This document shows, piece by piece, positions 36,835-48,693 of a stretch of 64,000 nt of DNA. The stretch lies in contig JAMKCF010000014.1 of assembly GCA_023634235.1 (NCBI GenBank), positions 3,113,501 through 3,177,500 of the forward strand, read 5' to 3'. Under the pieces are notes generated by a model. It did not search any database. It worked only from the letters and a program-made list of their open reading frames with translations, and had not been told where the DNA came from. Origin of the DNA: Pisaster brevispinus (taxonomy: Eukaryota > Echinodermata > Asteroidea > Forcipulatida > Asteriidae). Made by a program: the position numbers and the translations under genes. Position 1 is the stretch's first letter. The number at the start of each line of letters is the position of its first letter.

Positions 36835-37570
36835 GACCGCGAAAACGCACCCCAACCTGTATTCTGTGTACGACGACGTACTATATTCTGTGTACTTGCA
36901 ATGGAGAGGCTTCAACATCCAAGGATCGGTACAAAAAACATCGCAAGGAAAAACACCCAGAAGGTGGTCCAACGAAAATTAAAAAGTAAAAAAAACCAAC
37001 ACGATATTAATCCAAAGGGAAAGCCAGCAAAAGCAGCAATTGTGGGGGGGGGGGAAGGACATTGTGCAGCTATCATAGAAGTAGACCAGCTGTATGGGAT
37101 AAATATTCCCCGTCGTCGTCCCGCATGTGTAGCGCAGGCAACACGTTGCAATAGTTAGGGGATAATAGCTAGGGTATCAGACTAAAACCCTCCTAAAAAA
37201 AACGTAATTGTTGGTCTGGCTCCCTACCCCTCCGACAAGCTTCCAAGCTCACGGCTAGACCGGCGAGCTGGGGAGTTCATGCCCAGGGCTTGTCTCTCTG
37301 GCCCCACGAGACACGGCACCGGCTATACAGGATATGTCCCAAGGTTTACGTTCCGCTAGCTCCCACGCTGGTGTGCCGTAAAACACGCTTCGGTTGCACG
37401 GACTCTCTGAATGCGAATCTTACGTTCGATTTTTCAACATTATTTACAAATTGTATCAATAATCTGAATACATAATCTTTTTTGTCAAATACTCATGAAT
37501 AATTAAAAAAAAACAGATTTAAATTTGGTTCATTAATTTACTTTTATATTGCTGGAAGTAAAACTATCTC

Positions 37571-37630
37571 CGAAGATCACGTGATTTATCCGAACCACTT
37601 TTTTGGTTCGGATAAATCACGGGACCTTCG
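37571..37630. repeat. 27-bp-arm hairpin with 6-base loop
   Basis: The left arm 37571-37597 and the right arm 37604-37630 are inverted copies with 25 of 27 bases matching, centred on GTGATTTATCCGAACCA. It lies inside the TTAA-flanked element and may be a relic of a nested foldback. Confidence 0.85.
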
Positions 37631-39775
37631 TTTTTTGAAAAATGCTCAAAAACGGCAAAATTTGATGGTTTTTAGGAACCGTTCTTCTCCATTCCTGGAA
37701 GACCTTTAAAGTCATATGTTAGCCTATTTTGTAGCCCAAATAGCCCAACGAAGCCGGTGTGCCCCTTTAACCATTTTAGCCTGATGCCAAACATAGGAAT
37801 GACTTGTTCAATTTCACGAGGTGATGTGTGAATTGGTTTGTATACAGCAGCCTGCATGCACTTGTTAATGTTTTCTTTTTTTCACAAAGTGAAACATGTG
37901 TTTATCTCATCAAAACAGTTGCAATATTGAAAAAACATTAAAAGTTCTGTACTGAGGGAGAAGTCGGCTTTACTTTAGTATTAAACTTTTTAAAAATTTA
38001 ATGTGAGCAGTTGAAAATCAGTTCATTTTGTCGCAATTTTCTATAAACACATTTTTTTTTTGCTGCTGGTGAACAGTTACACACCTACATGTATGTTCCA
38101 ACACCCTTACGTTCTGACACTCCTAATGTATTTTCCTAACCCTTACCCTATCCCTCCCTAGCGTGAAGATCACAAGAGGGTTATTGGAACATAGGGGTGT
38201 CGAAACGTGAATAGTTTCTGAGTTTTGTGTCAAAACTAAGAAATTCTTTAAAATGGAGCTTTCCCATAATGTTTTTTGCCATGTCTTCACATTAATTTTT
38301 GTTTAGATACACACATGCCAGTGTATGGAAAAAGATAATGAGGAATGCCAGCTTGATTCAATGTTTGTTGAATTTGGCTCAGTTCGGCTAATGTTATCTG
38401 ACTTCATTTTCTAGCCATGGGTTCATGCACATGCACCTAACACTTACTACATGTATGGTCTCTATGCACATACATGACATACATGTAGATGCAGCGTTTC
38501 AGCATTCAGTTAGTACATTGTGTGCATACTATATGTATATACTACTATATGTCTGAATTTAATAATTTGCATAATTTATGAAAAGAAGAGGTCTGTCGGG
38601 TCAGCCAGAGATGGCTTTTGCACTCTGAAGCAATGCACACATCAAGTACATGTGTACATGTATGTTTACATATTTTGTGTGTTTTGCAGTCTGCCACGTT
38701 GTGTCCCAAAATATAACCCCAGAAAATGCACTGTTTAGAATGGAGAATTTGCAAGTCCAAATAAGAATTTAGGATAATTCTTTAAAAATAGATGTTTATA
38801 ATAAATATTTGCTGTACACGTACACATTGTAAAGAAAATATGTGTATTTAATGAGCAGTCATGAACAATGCTAAATGCTAATGATTTGTGAAGGATTTGT
38901 GAAGGTTTATTAAAATTTCATAGACCTCTTAGCCCCCCCCCATTTGTTTCTCGTTTTTTGTGCTTTTACAAAAAATGTTCTAACACATGCTGTGCATGCA
39001 CTGTGTACAAAGAAATGATGACAACTGAAATAAAGATTCCAATGTTTTCATTACTTAGTACATCTAGTCAGACTTAAAGAAAGGCCGACATTACACTTAA
39101 ATATGTTTACCATTTGAACACAGAAGTTCCTAAATACATAAATAAAATGTAAAAAAAAAATATAGCCAAAAGAATCTAGATTGATTTCAGTGTTGGTTAC
39201 TATTATTAAGGCAGTGGTAATTCTCTGGAGAAATATTTACGACATTTCTATTTTTCTATTTGCATTTTTACATTTCTATTTGCCTCCCCAAGTTTGTCAG
39301 GGGTGGAGGTGGCGGTGAGTAAAGTCTCCGCCTCCCCCCAAAGAACTGTGTTCATTATTGTTTTTAATAAAATAAAGTATTTGGTGTTGGTTCCAAATGA
39401 TTTTTTATTTAATTTTTATATATTTATTTTTTTTTTTTATGCACAAATTTTAAAACAGGAAAAAACAAACAAAAATTTCCCCCAACCACCTGACCACATA
39501 AACGTTTATATTTAAAAAATGTGACAGTCTGAGCATTCTATAGTTAGCAAGGTTAGACTCAGGGTAGCAATGGTGAAAGAGTCCCATATTACATTTGTCA
39601 CAATAGTAATCATCAAAATGTGCATCTAGGCCCAACCTCATAGAGCGCAAGCTTTATGCACAAAAATGAGCAACGAAAAAACGAATTGTGCTAACCACCA
39701 AAAAGTTCAGCAAAAATGCCTAAGTTTCAAATTTTTATTTATTTTAAATAATTTGGGTTTGAACAAAGGAAAATT

Positions 39776-39850
39776 GACCTGAGCGGGACTTGAACCAACG
39801 ACCTCCGGATTAACGTACCGGCGCTTTACCAACTGAGCTATCCAGCCCTA
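39776..39850 (-). mobile_element. tRNA-like SINE head
   Basis: Read on the minus strand: GGGCTGGATAGCTCAGTTGG (a good A box) and GTCGTTGGTTCAAGTCCCGC (a good B box), with an anticodon-stem-like CCGG/CCGG between. The acceptor ends do not pair well and the loop lacks the expected U33, so I call it a tRNA-derived element rather than a working tRNA gene. Confidence 0.6.
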
Positions 39851-40144
39851 TGTTGGCGGTCTCCCAATTAGTCAATATCTTTGTTCGGGGGATGCCAGTC
39901 AGAAGCCATTCAACTGTTAGCTGCCGTGTAGCCAGGGATCACAACCAAGTTTACGTTACAATCTGGGAAGCGGCAGCCACTGGATCACCTTAAGGGGATG
40001 CAATTTTTTAAATAATAAATATCAAGTAATACTTGATTTTTATTTATTATATTACACATCCAACAGCAAAATTAGCACTAATAACAAATAACAGGATGAA
40101 TAGAAAACAATAACAAATGGGGAAAACGCACGCAGATGTGTAGA

Positions 40145-40258
40145 GACTGAAAACCCAATTCACCCGCTATTGGGCTTTGGTCTGGAGTGAGATTCAAACC
40201 TGGTTCCACAGAGGTGAAAGGCAGGGAAAGAAAGCACTGAGCCAACCCGATCCCAGGC
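40145..40258 (-). mobile_element. tRNA-derived SINE, family B, truncated copy
   Basis: Reverse-complement copy of the family-B head: plus-strand GAGATTCAAACCTGGTTCCA corresponds to the B-box region and GAGCCAACCCGATCCC to the A-box end. It lies in the part of the 38-40 kb segment that is missing from the second copy at 41 kb. Confidence 0.6.
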
Positions 40259-40726
40259 TTTCAAGCAAATTTGTGTTGAGCTCGAGGGCTCAAGCATGGT
40301 CAATGACTATTTGCTGGCTACATGTATAGTTATCAGGCTTAGCTGGTAGCCTTCACTGACATGACTGACGCAGCATGTGTGCAGTGTGTGTAATACACAT
40401 CCAAGTGAACACATGTTTTAATGATTGCCATGAACCCAGGTTTATGAATGACTTCCGATCATTGAGGCAATCAATCAGTGTGCGGGTGTCTCATCAAATT
40501 ATTCAATTTGTTGTAATAACTATGCAATTACTGAAAGAAACATTCTTTTCGTCTGACAAGGCACACCTGTTATCTCTAGGTAATTTGTATCCAAACAGTG
40601 TCCAGGCATAATTGGACTTTGCACAAACCAGTAGGGCTGCTGACATCCCGGTCGGATTACCTACTCATCTATTAAATTTAATGACCCAAGTAATTCAGTA
40701 AAACACACCTAATTAGTGAAAAGGAT

Positions 40727-41856
40727 GAATTATTTCTGAGTTTTGTGGCCAAAACTCAGAATTTTTTTAATGGAGCTTTCCTAGCTGTAATGTTGTTTGC
40801 TATCTCTTCAAATTAATTTCTGTTAGCACGTGCCAGTGTGTGGAAAAAGATAGCGAGGAATGTCAGTTTGATTCAATGTTTGTTGAATTTGGCTCAGTTT
40901 CGACAATGGCTTTAAATGTTATCTGACTTCATTTTCTAGCCATGGTTTCATGCATGCACCTAACACTTGTACATGGTCTCTATGCACATAATGCAGCAAT
41001 CCAGCATTCAGTTGGTACATTGCGTGCACACAGTGTGTTACTACACCTGAATATAATAGTTAACATAATTTATGAAAAGAAGAGGTCAGGCAGAGGGCTT
41101 CTGCGCTGTTTGTTCTGAAGCAATGCACACATGCAGAGACGAGGTCATACGCCAGAGATGGCTTTTGCACTCTGAAGCAATGCACACTTGTCACCTGCTT
41201 GTACATGCCTACTATAGTACATGTATGTTTACATTTTTTTTTTATTTGCAGTTAACAGTCTGCCATACTGTGTCCCAAAATGTATTACACAAGGAAATGC
41301 ACTGTTTAGAATGGAGGATTTGCAAGTCCAAATAAGAATTTAGAATAATTCTTTTAAAATAGGTGTTTATAATAAATATTTGCTGTGTACACATTGTAAA
41401 GAAAATATGTGTATTTAATGAGCAGTCATGTACAATGCTAATTGTTACGTTTTGTGATTATGATTTGTGAAGGTTTATTAAATTGTTATCAAAATTTCAT
41501 AGGCCTCTTAGAGGCCCCCCCCCCCCCATTTGTTTCTCGTTTTTGTGAGAGTCCCATATTACATTTGTCACTGTAGTAATCATCAAAATGTGCATTTGCA
41601 CTTGTGACTGACAGGCAGCGGAGCTGTCTAGGCCCAACCTCATAGAGCGCAAGCTTTAAGCACAAAAATGTTATCAGGCACAGCTGGTAGCCTTCACTGT
41701 GTGCAGTGTGTGTAATACACATCCGTGTGTAATACACATGTTTTAATGATTGCCATGAACCCAGGTTTATGAATGACTTCCGATCATAGTGGCAATCAAT
41801 CAGTGTGTGGGTGTCTCATCAAATTATTCAATTTGTTGTAAAACTATGCAATTACT
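40727..41856 (+). repeat. Segmental duplication, copy B
   Basis: Compact copy of the 38.2-40.5 kb segment in the same orientation, immediately downstream, with numerous substitutions and small indels. It has its own small internal duplication near 41095-41195 (GAAGCAATGCACACATG-type sequence twice). Confidence 0.85.
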
Positions 41857-41983
41857 GTATTTGACAAGTGAGTTGTTACTAAACAGATACGCAGTATGCT
41901 CAATTTATTTACAGGTTGCTCTTAAAAAATACTGGCACTACCAACCTACAATGTACATGGACTTAAGTACATGTGAGGCTTAA

Positions 41984-42200
41984 AGGGCCACTGTCGTTGT
42001 GAATATAGTCTGCTTGTGGCTGGGCATGGAAGCATAAACCCTCACCCAGTTACTACACGCAAGCGCGTTGACCGTTTTATCACAAAGAAAAGGTTTCAAG
42101 GGCATTGCATTATTATCCGGTGCGTGTGTGCAGTAACTGGGTGAGACTTCAGAATGTATTGTCTGGCCACAGACTCACTGTGATCACGATGAGGTGCCCT
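41984..42200. mobile_element. TTAA-flanked MITE, 217 bp
   Basis: TTAA at 41980-41983 and 42201-42204 flank ends AGGGCCACTGTCGTTGTGA and TGATCACGATGAGGTGCCCT, which are imperfect inverted repeats. The interior has CTCACCCAGTTACT and its complement AGTAACTGGGTGAG, so it folds on itself. Relatives are at 51964-52098 and, as a fragment, 34.8-34.9 kb. Confidence 0.75.
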
Positions 42201-42869
42201 TTAACTCCCTTTTCATCGGGACTTGTTTTTGCGTACATGTACTTAGACTGCATGTATACGAGTGGGGTAACAAGCAGGTTCCAGATTATCCCATCATCAG
42301 GGGCAATTAGGAATTTTGCCTGGAGCCAGTGATACAAATTTGGGGCTTACAAAAAAGAAATAAATTGACTAAAGAGAAAGTACTCGCACAAAAAAAATTT
42401 TTAAAATAGGCCTAATTAATTTAGTTTCTTTTCAATTTTTTTTAGAGTGTCTCTCTGGACTTTGAAAAAGCGTCAGACTAGTACATGTACAAAGCTTAGT
42501 GCAAACCTTGGATGCCCGGTGAACACAATTATATAATAAATCCCAGTACTTAAAAGAGCTATGAATTCGTCCCAAGGGATTTCAGAAAACTTAGTCCGGT
42601 AGTCCTTGTAAGATTATTTACTGTACCTTCTCCCTCCCCACACTTAACTCAAAATTGTTCTTTCACTCTTCATCTTTTTCAACAAACCCATTTAATTCAC
42701 CCCAAAGTCCATACGATTAAGAGGATTTAATTCTCACCGCTACTTGCTAATTTGCGTTACCCAGATTTTCTGTCAATAAAGGGAATGGGTGTGTGGGCAC
42801 CTTAAAAATCCAGCATGTGATTATAGAGCTGATTGTTTGGAGCACTTCCCTCACCCCCTGTGGACAAAA

Positions 42870-42945
42870 ATCAAATTTTTGGGGGTTCGAACCCATGACC
42901 TCTACATTCTAGACCCGGTGCCTCAACCACTAAACCACAGATTGT
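42870..42945 (-). mobile_element. tRNA-like SINE fragment
   Basis: Plus-strand GGGTTCGAACCCATGACCTC (B-box complement) and CAACCACTAAACCACAG (A-box complement) are spaced as in a tRNA. No tail or working tRNA fold was recognised. Confidence 0.5.
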
Positions 42946-43234
42946 GCCTGATAATGACCAGTGCTAATACTTGAGTCCCTGTTGTCCGAGTCCGTGTCCA
43001 AGTCTGAGTCCTCCCCACTAAGTTGAGTCCTCTTTTATCCGAGTTCACTTTTGTCCAAGTTCCATGTCTGTGTAAAGTTAGTCCCGTTGGTAAGTCATTG
43101 TGTCACGCGCATGGGTACGTGTGTCTGCTGCATGCCCAAAGCTGGCAGACATTTGTGTGTAAATTTACAAGAAAATCACTCCTTGTTGCATTTCTTATAA
43201 AAATAACTTTTAATTAAAGAGTGTAAACCAATAA

Positions 43235-44079
43235 TGCTAGGTTCCCACTGTCGTTCGATCCGTTGTGAACGCCACGATTGGCCATTTGTACTGTAGCTGA
43301 TCGTGGAATTTGTGCTTCCTTTTCTGAAATTTCACGTTTGGATACAAGTTGATGCGAATCGATATGTTCTAGGACGATTTGGTGCGCTTGGATGCGATAT
43401 AGTCACAAATGGTAAATTTCAGGTGACACCATCTATCATGATCTTGTCTCTCATTCAGATGCGATCGGTGACGTTCCGATAGGATTGTTCTGATTGAGTC
43501 CACGACCAGGTCCCGATCTGACACGATCATCTCGATCAGGGTCCCCGATTTGGGACCATCTGGTGCGTGCATATAAGTTGGGATACGTTCCGATACAATC
43601 ATCACGAACCGATACGATCATCACGAACCGATGCACTCTGTTGCGAACGGATGTAATTGTGGTCCCGATGTCTTTCAAGATCGGGATCGAGAGTGATCAC
43701 AACTTGAGCCTTGATTGGACCCTGACGGGTACATATACAGCCCGACTGACCATGGACTTCATTGTTTCTTGAACTCCTACAGATCGTGGTGTTTGTCTTG
43801 TCCAAGGTTGATCCCGATCACCACGATTTGGAAGCACGATTAGATGCAATCCGTCACTCTTTGTTATGATCCAATACGATCTGGTGCAATGATCACGATT
43901 GAAAATTAATAGTGTTGATCGTAGAAAATGTTTGAAATGTCCGAAATTTGTCTACGATCAACACTATTGCCACGACTTACCTCAAGTTCTGATAAGATCT
44001 GATAGGATCACCACGATTACTCTACGATTAAGACCACAATTTCAATCGTGGGGCGAATCGTGATAGTGGGAACCTAGCA
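43235..44079. mobile_element. 845-bp DNA transposon, TAA target duplication (Harbinger-like)
   Basis: The ends TGCTAGGTTCCCACT and AGTGGGAACCTAGCA are perfect 15-base inverted repeats flanked by TAA on both sides (43232-43234, 44080-44082), as expected for PIF/Harbinger. The interior is dominated by scattered CGATC/CACGA-type words, including GATACGATCATCACGAACC copies near 43600-43635, and an 18-base perfect hairpin (43909-43926 with a partner ending about 43969). No transposase is visible. Confidence 0.8.
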
Positions 44080-44473
44080 TAAACAAGGAGTACTCTTTAT
44101 ACTCGTTATTAAAAACCTTTGCTTAATAGACACAAGCGGCGACTCCGAGCTAGTGGTGGTCACATGACGTGTAGTGGGTACGAAAGATGTAACAAACCAT
44201 TGCGCGACATGTGCTCAGCGTTTTAGCATGGAGAAGACAAGTGATTTTACTTTTTGTTGATTTTTTTTTTGGGGGGGGTCATGTCGGCGTTACATTCTAT
44301 CAACTCAAATTAGCCCTGTGCACAAACATTTTTTACATACATATCAAAACCTTTTAGTCCATAAATGCTGCATTTTCACAAGTGTTTAGAATCAGTAAGG
44401 GTTTTTTGGTAGACACAGCTGTCCTTCCACGCTTTAGTATTGTAAGAGCAAGTTTTTTTTCTTCTTCAAGTTC

Positions 44474-44564
44474 ACAAAATACTACCTATTCAACAAGATA
44501 ACTACCATATACAGTAAATGGTATACTGTACATGGTACTTATTTTGTTGAAGGTAGTATTTTGT
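44474..44564. ncRNA. Pre-miRNA-like imperfect hairpin (candidate)
   Basis: The arms ACAAAATACTACCT...CAACAAGATAA...ACCATATACAGTA and their inverted partner pair over about 40 bases with a few bulges and a short loop near AATGGTA; flanking AAGTT/AACTT extends the stem. Length (91 bases) and bulge pattern resemble a microRNA precursor, but a small foldback MITE would look the same. Nothing shows transcription. Confidence 0.3.
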
Positions 44565-44859
44565 ACAAAAAACTTTCCGACAACATTTGGAAATTAAACT
44601 TGGGCGCACGTGCGATGGATTTAGTAAAGTAAAAATTGTTTTGCAACCAACAGATGCAACAAGAATCATGAGTCTTACAGCAGTGACACTCTGATGAAGC
44701 CATTGCTTAAATTTCCATGCACACCGCACTTGGTTTATTTACATTGTATATCCACTAAATTCACGTGACGCTGGTGTCCGATTATTTCTGTTGAGGGGAA
44801 AAGTAGCCAGGAATTGCATCAGATTGTACCGCAGAGTGACATCATCATTCGGTATAGAC

Positions 44860-45760
44860 TTGCGTCCGTGGCCACTTCATCCTCAAATTGTAATGGGGGC
44901 GTATTCCTGGAGTTGCCGCCATTAACTGTTCTCTTTCAGTCGCCGCTATTCTCAGCTCTCTCACACTTCTACCACTCCACTTTGTCATATTGTCTATCCA
45001 ACGCAGCTTAGGGCGACCTCTGCCGCGACTTGTACCCATAGGCAGACCATCTATGACTGCGTTGTGTAGACCTCCCTGTCTCATCACATGATCACGCCAC
45101 TTTGCCTTCTGCTCGAACACCTGGTCACCTGTAAGACACCAACGACCCCCTTTCATTCGTGATGAAATCTGACCATTTTATGCCAAGCAGGGTTTACCAA
45201 ATCGTTCTGCCAAAAGCATCGTAGCACTTCAAGTCAGCTGTCTTGAGGGTCAGTGTAGTGGAGTTGTACAGTACTTTGGCAGTCACCAATGACTGTACAA
45301 GCGATAACTTTGTGTCAAGAGAGACACGCGAAGATGCCAAGTACTTGCACTTCCGTAGTGCACCCTTTCCGATCCCTATTCTTACCCGGACCTCTTCGCT
45401 GTCACTGAGATTATGAGTTATTGTTGCGGCAAGATAGCGAAACTTGCTAACACGCAGTATCATGGCTCCACGAAAAGCGATTGTCTCATCTGTCATCATC
45501 TTCTGGATGACGAGGTACTCTGTCTTCCTGCATGTATTACAAGGCCATACATGTACTCTGAGATATCACCAAGAATGGCAAGCATGTCCTCAGCATGCTT
45601 TCTGGAGAGAGAGCCATCAGGACCAGATAGCAACATATCTCAGCTCTTTGATGTAGAGATCACTCACCTCGGGGGCTGTGTTGTACGGCAATACCACTCC
45701 CTCATCAAGCATTCTGTGTTAAGGCTAAAAAGTGTTTGAGAGAATTTACATGTAGAGCAT
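44860..45760 (-). mobile_element. Degenerate non-LTR retrotransposon (reverse transcriptase 3' part)
   Basis: Minus-strand translation in shifting frames gives SKFRYLAATITHNLSDSEEV, IGIGKGALRKCKYLASSRVS, then VFEQKAKWRDHVMRQGGLHN, MGTSRGRGRPKLRWIDNMTK and WSGRSVRELRIAATEREQL. This is the usual C-terminal series of LINE reverse transcriptases: FKYLG, a trailing region, then W.GHV/RDHV and GRGRPK..W. It is truncated at both ends with frameshifts, so not active. Confidence 0.85.
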
Positions 45761-46139
45761 GTAAAATATACAAAAACATCAGTGGCCATTAAGCAGGCCT
45801 TTTCACGCTTCACATTTACTACGGGAGAAATTTAGTAATTATTTCTGTATCCGCATCTGAGATTCGACCGACCAATGATTTGGAGCTTCCTATGGGCTTG
45901 TTTTCATTGTCTCTCAACACCTCATCCATACATTATCATTCGAAATAGGTCATCAGCATTTGTTCTCTAAGATCAACTTTGAAATTAGCCCTTGAAGCCG
46001 TTCCCCCCCCCCCCCATACAAAAATCCTGGATCCAACCCCTGTTGGCAATTGATCGTGTGTTTGAGGCCAGTTCAAATTCTGAAATTAGCAGCAGGTACA
46101 TGTGCTGCAAACAATTGTAATTGTTTTTATAATTGCATT

Positions 46140-46318
46140 GGGGATGTAGAGTAGGGTGATTTTTTTTTTTTACCCCTACACCTACTTGTGATAAACACCA
46201 TGTATTCTGTACTTTCCGAGACCTGTAGACAAAAGTCCGCAGTACGTGGGTGGGATTCGAACCCACAAGCCCCAATATTTAAGAGCAGAAGTCTTAACTA
46301 CAAGGCCACCACACTTAC
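46140..46318 (-). mobile_element. tRNA-derived SINE, family C
   Basis: On the minus strand the head GTGTGGTGGCCTTGTAGTTA and the B-box-like GGCTTGTGGGTTCGAATCC are followed by a body with ATACATGGTGTTTATCACAA and a tail ending near ATCCCCAATGCAAT. It matches 51765-51960. Confidence 0.7.
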
Positions 46319-46671
46319 CTGTTGGTGAATATACTCTGCTCTTCAATTTTCCCGAGCAGATGCGACTTACACCATGTGTAGGATTTGAAACAATGCTTGG
46401 TGGGAGTACAATGAGATGAGGTTTGCAGTGACACCACGTGTAAAATCTCTTTAAAAAAATAGTGGTTCTGAGAAGAAGGTTCTCAGGTGGTTTGTCAACT
46501 GAACTTAATGATCAGTACACTCTAATCGTCTTCAGGAGAAAGTGTGAAATGTGAAAAGTCGAGACTCATTTTATCTCAACCCCTGTTCTTCTCCAAAAGA
46601 TCAACCCTGGGGTTTCTCTAAACTCTTCCCAGAAAAGATTAACTTCCAAGAGATCAACCCTGATTTTGATA

Positions 46672-47122
46672 TTGGTGTGTCTTGGCTGAGCGGAGCAGTG
46701 GACTCAAGCTCTGGTGGTTCTGATCAGCTAGTGTGGGTTCAATTCCCGGTCATGACTTTTGTGTGCTTAAGCAAAACACTTAGCTATGATTGCTTCGTTC
46801 TTCGAATGGGATGTAAAGCCGTTGTTCCCATGTGTTGTGTAATGCACGTAAAAGAACCCAGTGCACTTATCGAAAAGAGAAGGGGTTCGCCCCGGTGTTC
46901 CTGGTTTGATATTGTGCCACAGCACCTTGTAAACCATTCCATGGTGCTATGTAAAGGAGTAGGTCTCATACATGTACTTCAAACGTAGCGCCACATTCCT
47001 TGCAGGAAAACACTGAATGTTGAAGCGCCTTGAGCGTCACTGAGTGGTGGATATAATAGTGCCTTCTTATATAGTGCTCATGAGTGCTATATAAGAAGGC
47101 ACTATTATTATTATTATTATTA
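46672..47122 (+). mobile_element. tRNA-derived SINE, family A, inserted in the tandem array
   Basis: The head GTGTCTTGGCTGAGCGGAGC and B-box GTGTGGGTTCAATTCCCGGT are followed by GTGTGCTTAAGCAAAACACT and AACCCAGTGCACTTATCG. The 3' end has a 20-bp perfect hairpin (AATAGTGCCTTCTTATATAG and complement, about 47057-47106) and an (ATT)n tail. Confidence 0.8.
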
Positions 47123-47966
47123 AAACCAATACTTCTCCCCTGAAAAGATTAACTTTTAAAGAGATCAACCGCGGTTCTTCTTAAAACCATTATTTCTCCC
47201 AAGAAGAGATTAACATTAAGAGATCAACCCCAGTTCCTATCTGAACCAATGTTTCTCCCCAGAAGAGATTTACTTTTAAAAGACCCCGGTTGCTCTAAGA
47301 ACCAATATTTCTTCCCGGAAAAGATTAAAACACAGATATCAACCCCCTTTCTTCTCCAAACCAGTATTTCTTCCCAGAAGAGATTAACATCAATTAACAT
47401 ACCCTAGTTCTTTTCCGAACCAATATTTCTTCCCAGAAGAGATTAACATAAAATCAAGCGACATACCCTGATTCTTCTCAGAACCAAGAGATCAACCCCA
47501 GTTCTTATCTGAAACAATATTTCTGCCTAAAGAGACTAACTTAAGGAGACCATCCAAAGTTCTTCTTGCATCCAATACTAATTTCTGGAAGAGATTAACT
47601 TAAATAGATCAACCCCCCAGTTCTTCTCAAACAAGTATTTCTTTCCAGAAGAGATCAACATTAGAAACTGAACCCTAATTCTTCCCAAAACTAATTCATT
47701 CTTCGAAGAAGAGAGTAACATAAAGAGAACTACCCCAGTTCTTCTCAAAACCAATATTTTTTCCTAGAAGATAGAAACATAAAGAGATCAACCCAAGATC
47801 TTCTTTGAAAAAATAGTTCTTCCCTGAAGAGATTATCAAGAGCTCAACCTGATTAATCTCTGAGCCAATGTTTCTTCCTAGAAGAGATAAGCTTAAAGAG
47901 ATCAACCCCAGTTCTTCACTGAACCAATATTTCCCAGAAAAGATAAAATTTAAGAGATCACCCCTT

Positions 47967-48693
47967 CAGTGGCGCCACCAGAAGGGGGGGGGGGGTAGGG
48001 GGGGCCTGCACCCCCCCCCCCCCCGCTCAGAACCCTTGCCCCCCCCTCTTGCCCCCCCATATGCAATCACAGAAAATGCTGCCGTAAAAAGGACAACTTT
48101 TACTCATGATCAGTATGTGGACTATAACGCAGTTATGACAAATGCATGGAAACGCACGCGCGATCGTATTGGCGGTAAATGTATGTTGTGATTTTGCGGT
48201 TACAGAGAGTGAAGTCACAAAGTTCAGTTTAATACATGGTGGTCTGAACGCAGTCCAATAGCTCCGTTAACACAACGTAGTCAGATGCACAACAGAGATT
48301 TAAACAGCAAAATTGCCAGAGAAAAAGGTAGCTTAGACCATTTCTTCTCCATATCAAAGCGCCCGTCTTTGCGTCATGCTCCAACACCTAAGAGGCAGAG
48401 ACGGGAAAATACAGAAGATTCTGATTCTGGTAATCACTGTTGGTAATTTAATCCTATATACAGTCGAAAAGTTTTATCTTAAGTTATAAAAATGACAAGT
48501 TCTCTAAGATTTGGTTGTTTTCGCAATCTTTTGTTACCTGCAAACTATGTAGACTGTTTTAGAACTGCATTGGTGTGTATCAACTATCAGTTAACATATT
48601 TAATGATAATCTTGCACTTCTTTGGCCCCCCTCCCCAAATTTAATCTTTGCCCCCACTTGCCCCCCAAATGAAAATGTCTAGTTACGCCACTG
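47967..48693. mobile_element. hAT-type transposon remnant with 8-bp target duplication
   Basis: The 727-base element has ends CAGTGGCG and CGCCACTG and an exact 8-bp duplication CACCCCTT (47959-47966 and 48694-48701). The interior has long G/C runs near both ends and, on the plus strand near 48330-48430, a frame reading FSISKRPSLRHAPTPKRQRR, like the N-terminal region of some hAT/ZMYM-type transposases. It is internally deleted and non-autonomous. Confidence 0.9.

Larger units (their letters stand above)
36382..37766. mobile_element. TTAA-flanked DNA transposon (Kolobok-like), non-autonomous
   Basis: The 1385-base element has ends AGGGACACACCGGCTT and AAGCCGGTGTGCCCCT, inverted with one mismatch in 16, flanked on each side by TTAA (36378-36381 and 37767-37770). 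TTAA duplications occur in piggyBac and Kolobok; ends starting AGGG fit Kolobok better than the CCC ends of piggyBac. The interior holds three long hairpins (listed separately) and a small open frame at 36901-37158 with no transposase motif. Confidence 0.8.
38208..40532 (+). repeat. Segmental duplication, copy A
   Basis: Three blocks (38208-38962, 39577-39668, 40331-40532) match copy B (40727-41856) in order, for example TTGATTCAATGTTTGTTGAA, TAGCCATGG, GAGTCCCATATTACATTTGT and CCAGGTTTATGAATGACTTC. Between the blocks, copy A has about 600 and 660 extra bases, the latter holding two tRNA-like SINE pieces. No coding exon was recognised in either copy. Confidence 0.85.

Noticed and set aside
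36901..37158. Basic ORF inside the TTAA element
   Set aside because: No transposase motif, frame interrupted by an A-run and G-run; another frame shows a short KHRKEKHP-like piece but nothing extended.
39776..39850. Possible true tRNA gene on the minus strand
   Set aside because: A and B boxes are good, but the acceptor stem does not close, U33 is missing and the anticodon loop is ambiguous; similar tRNA-like heads here are clearly SINEs.
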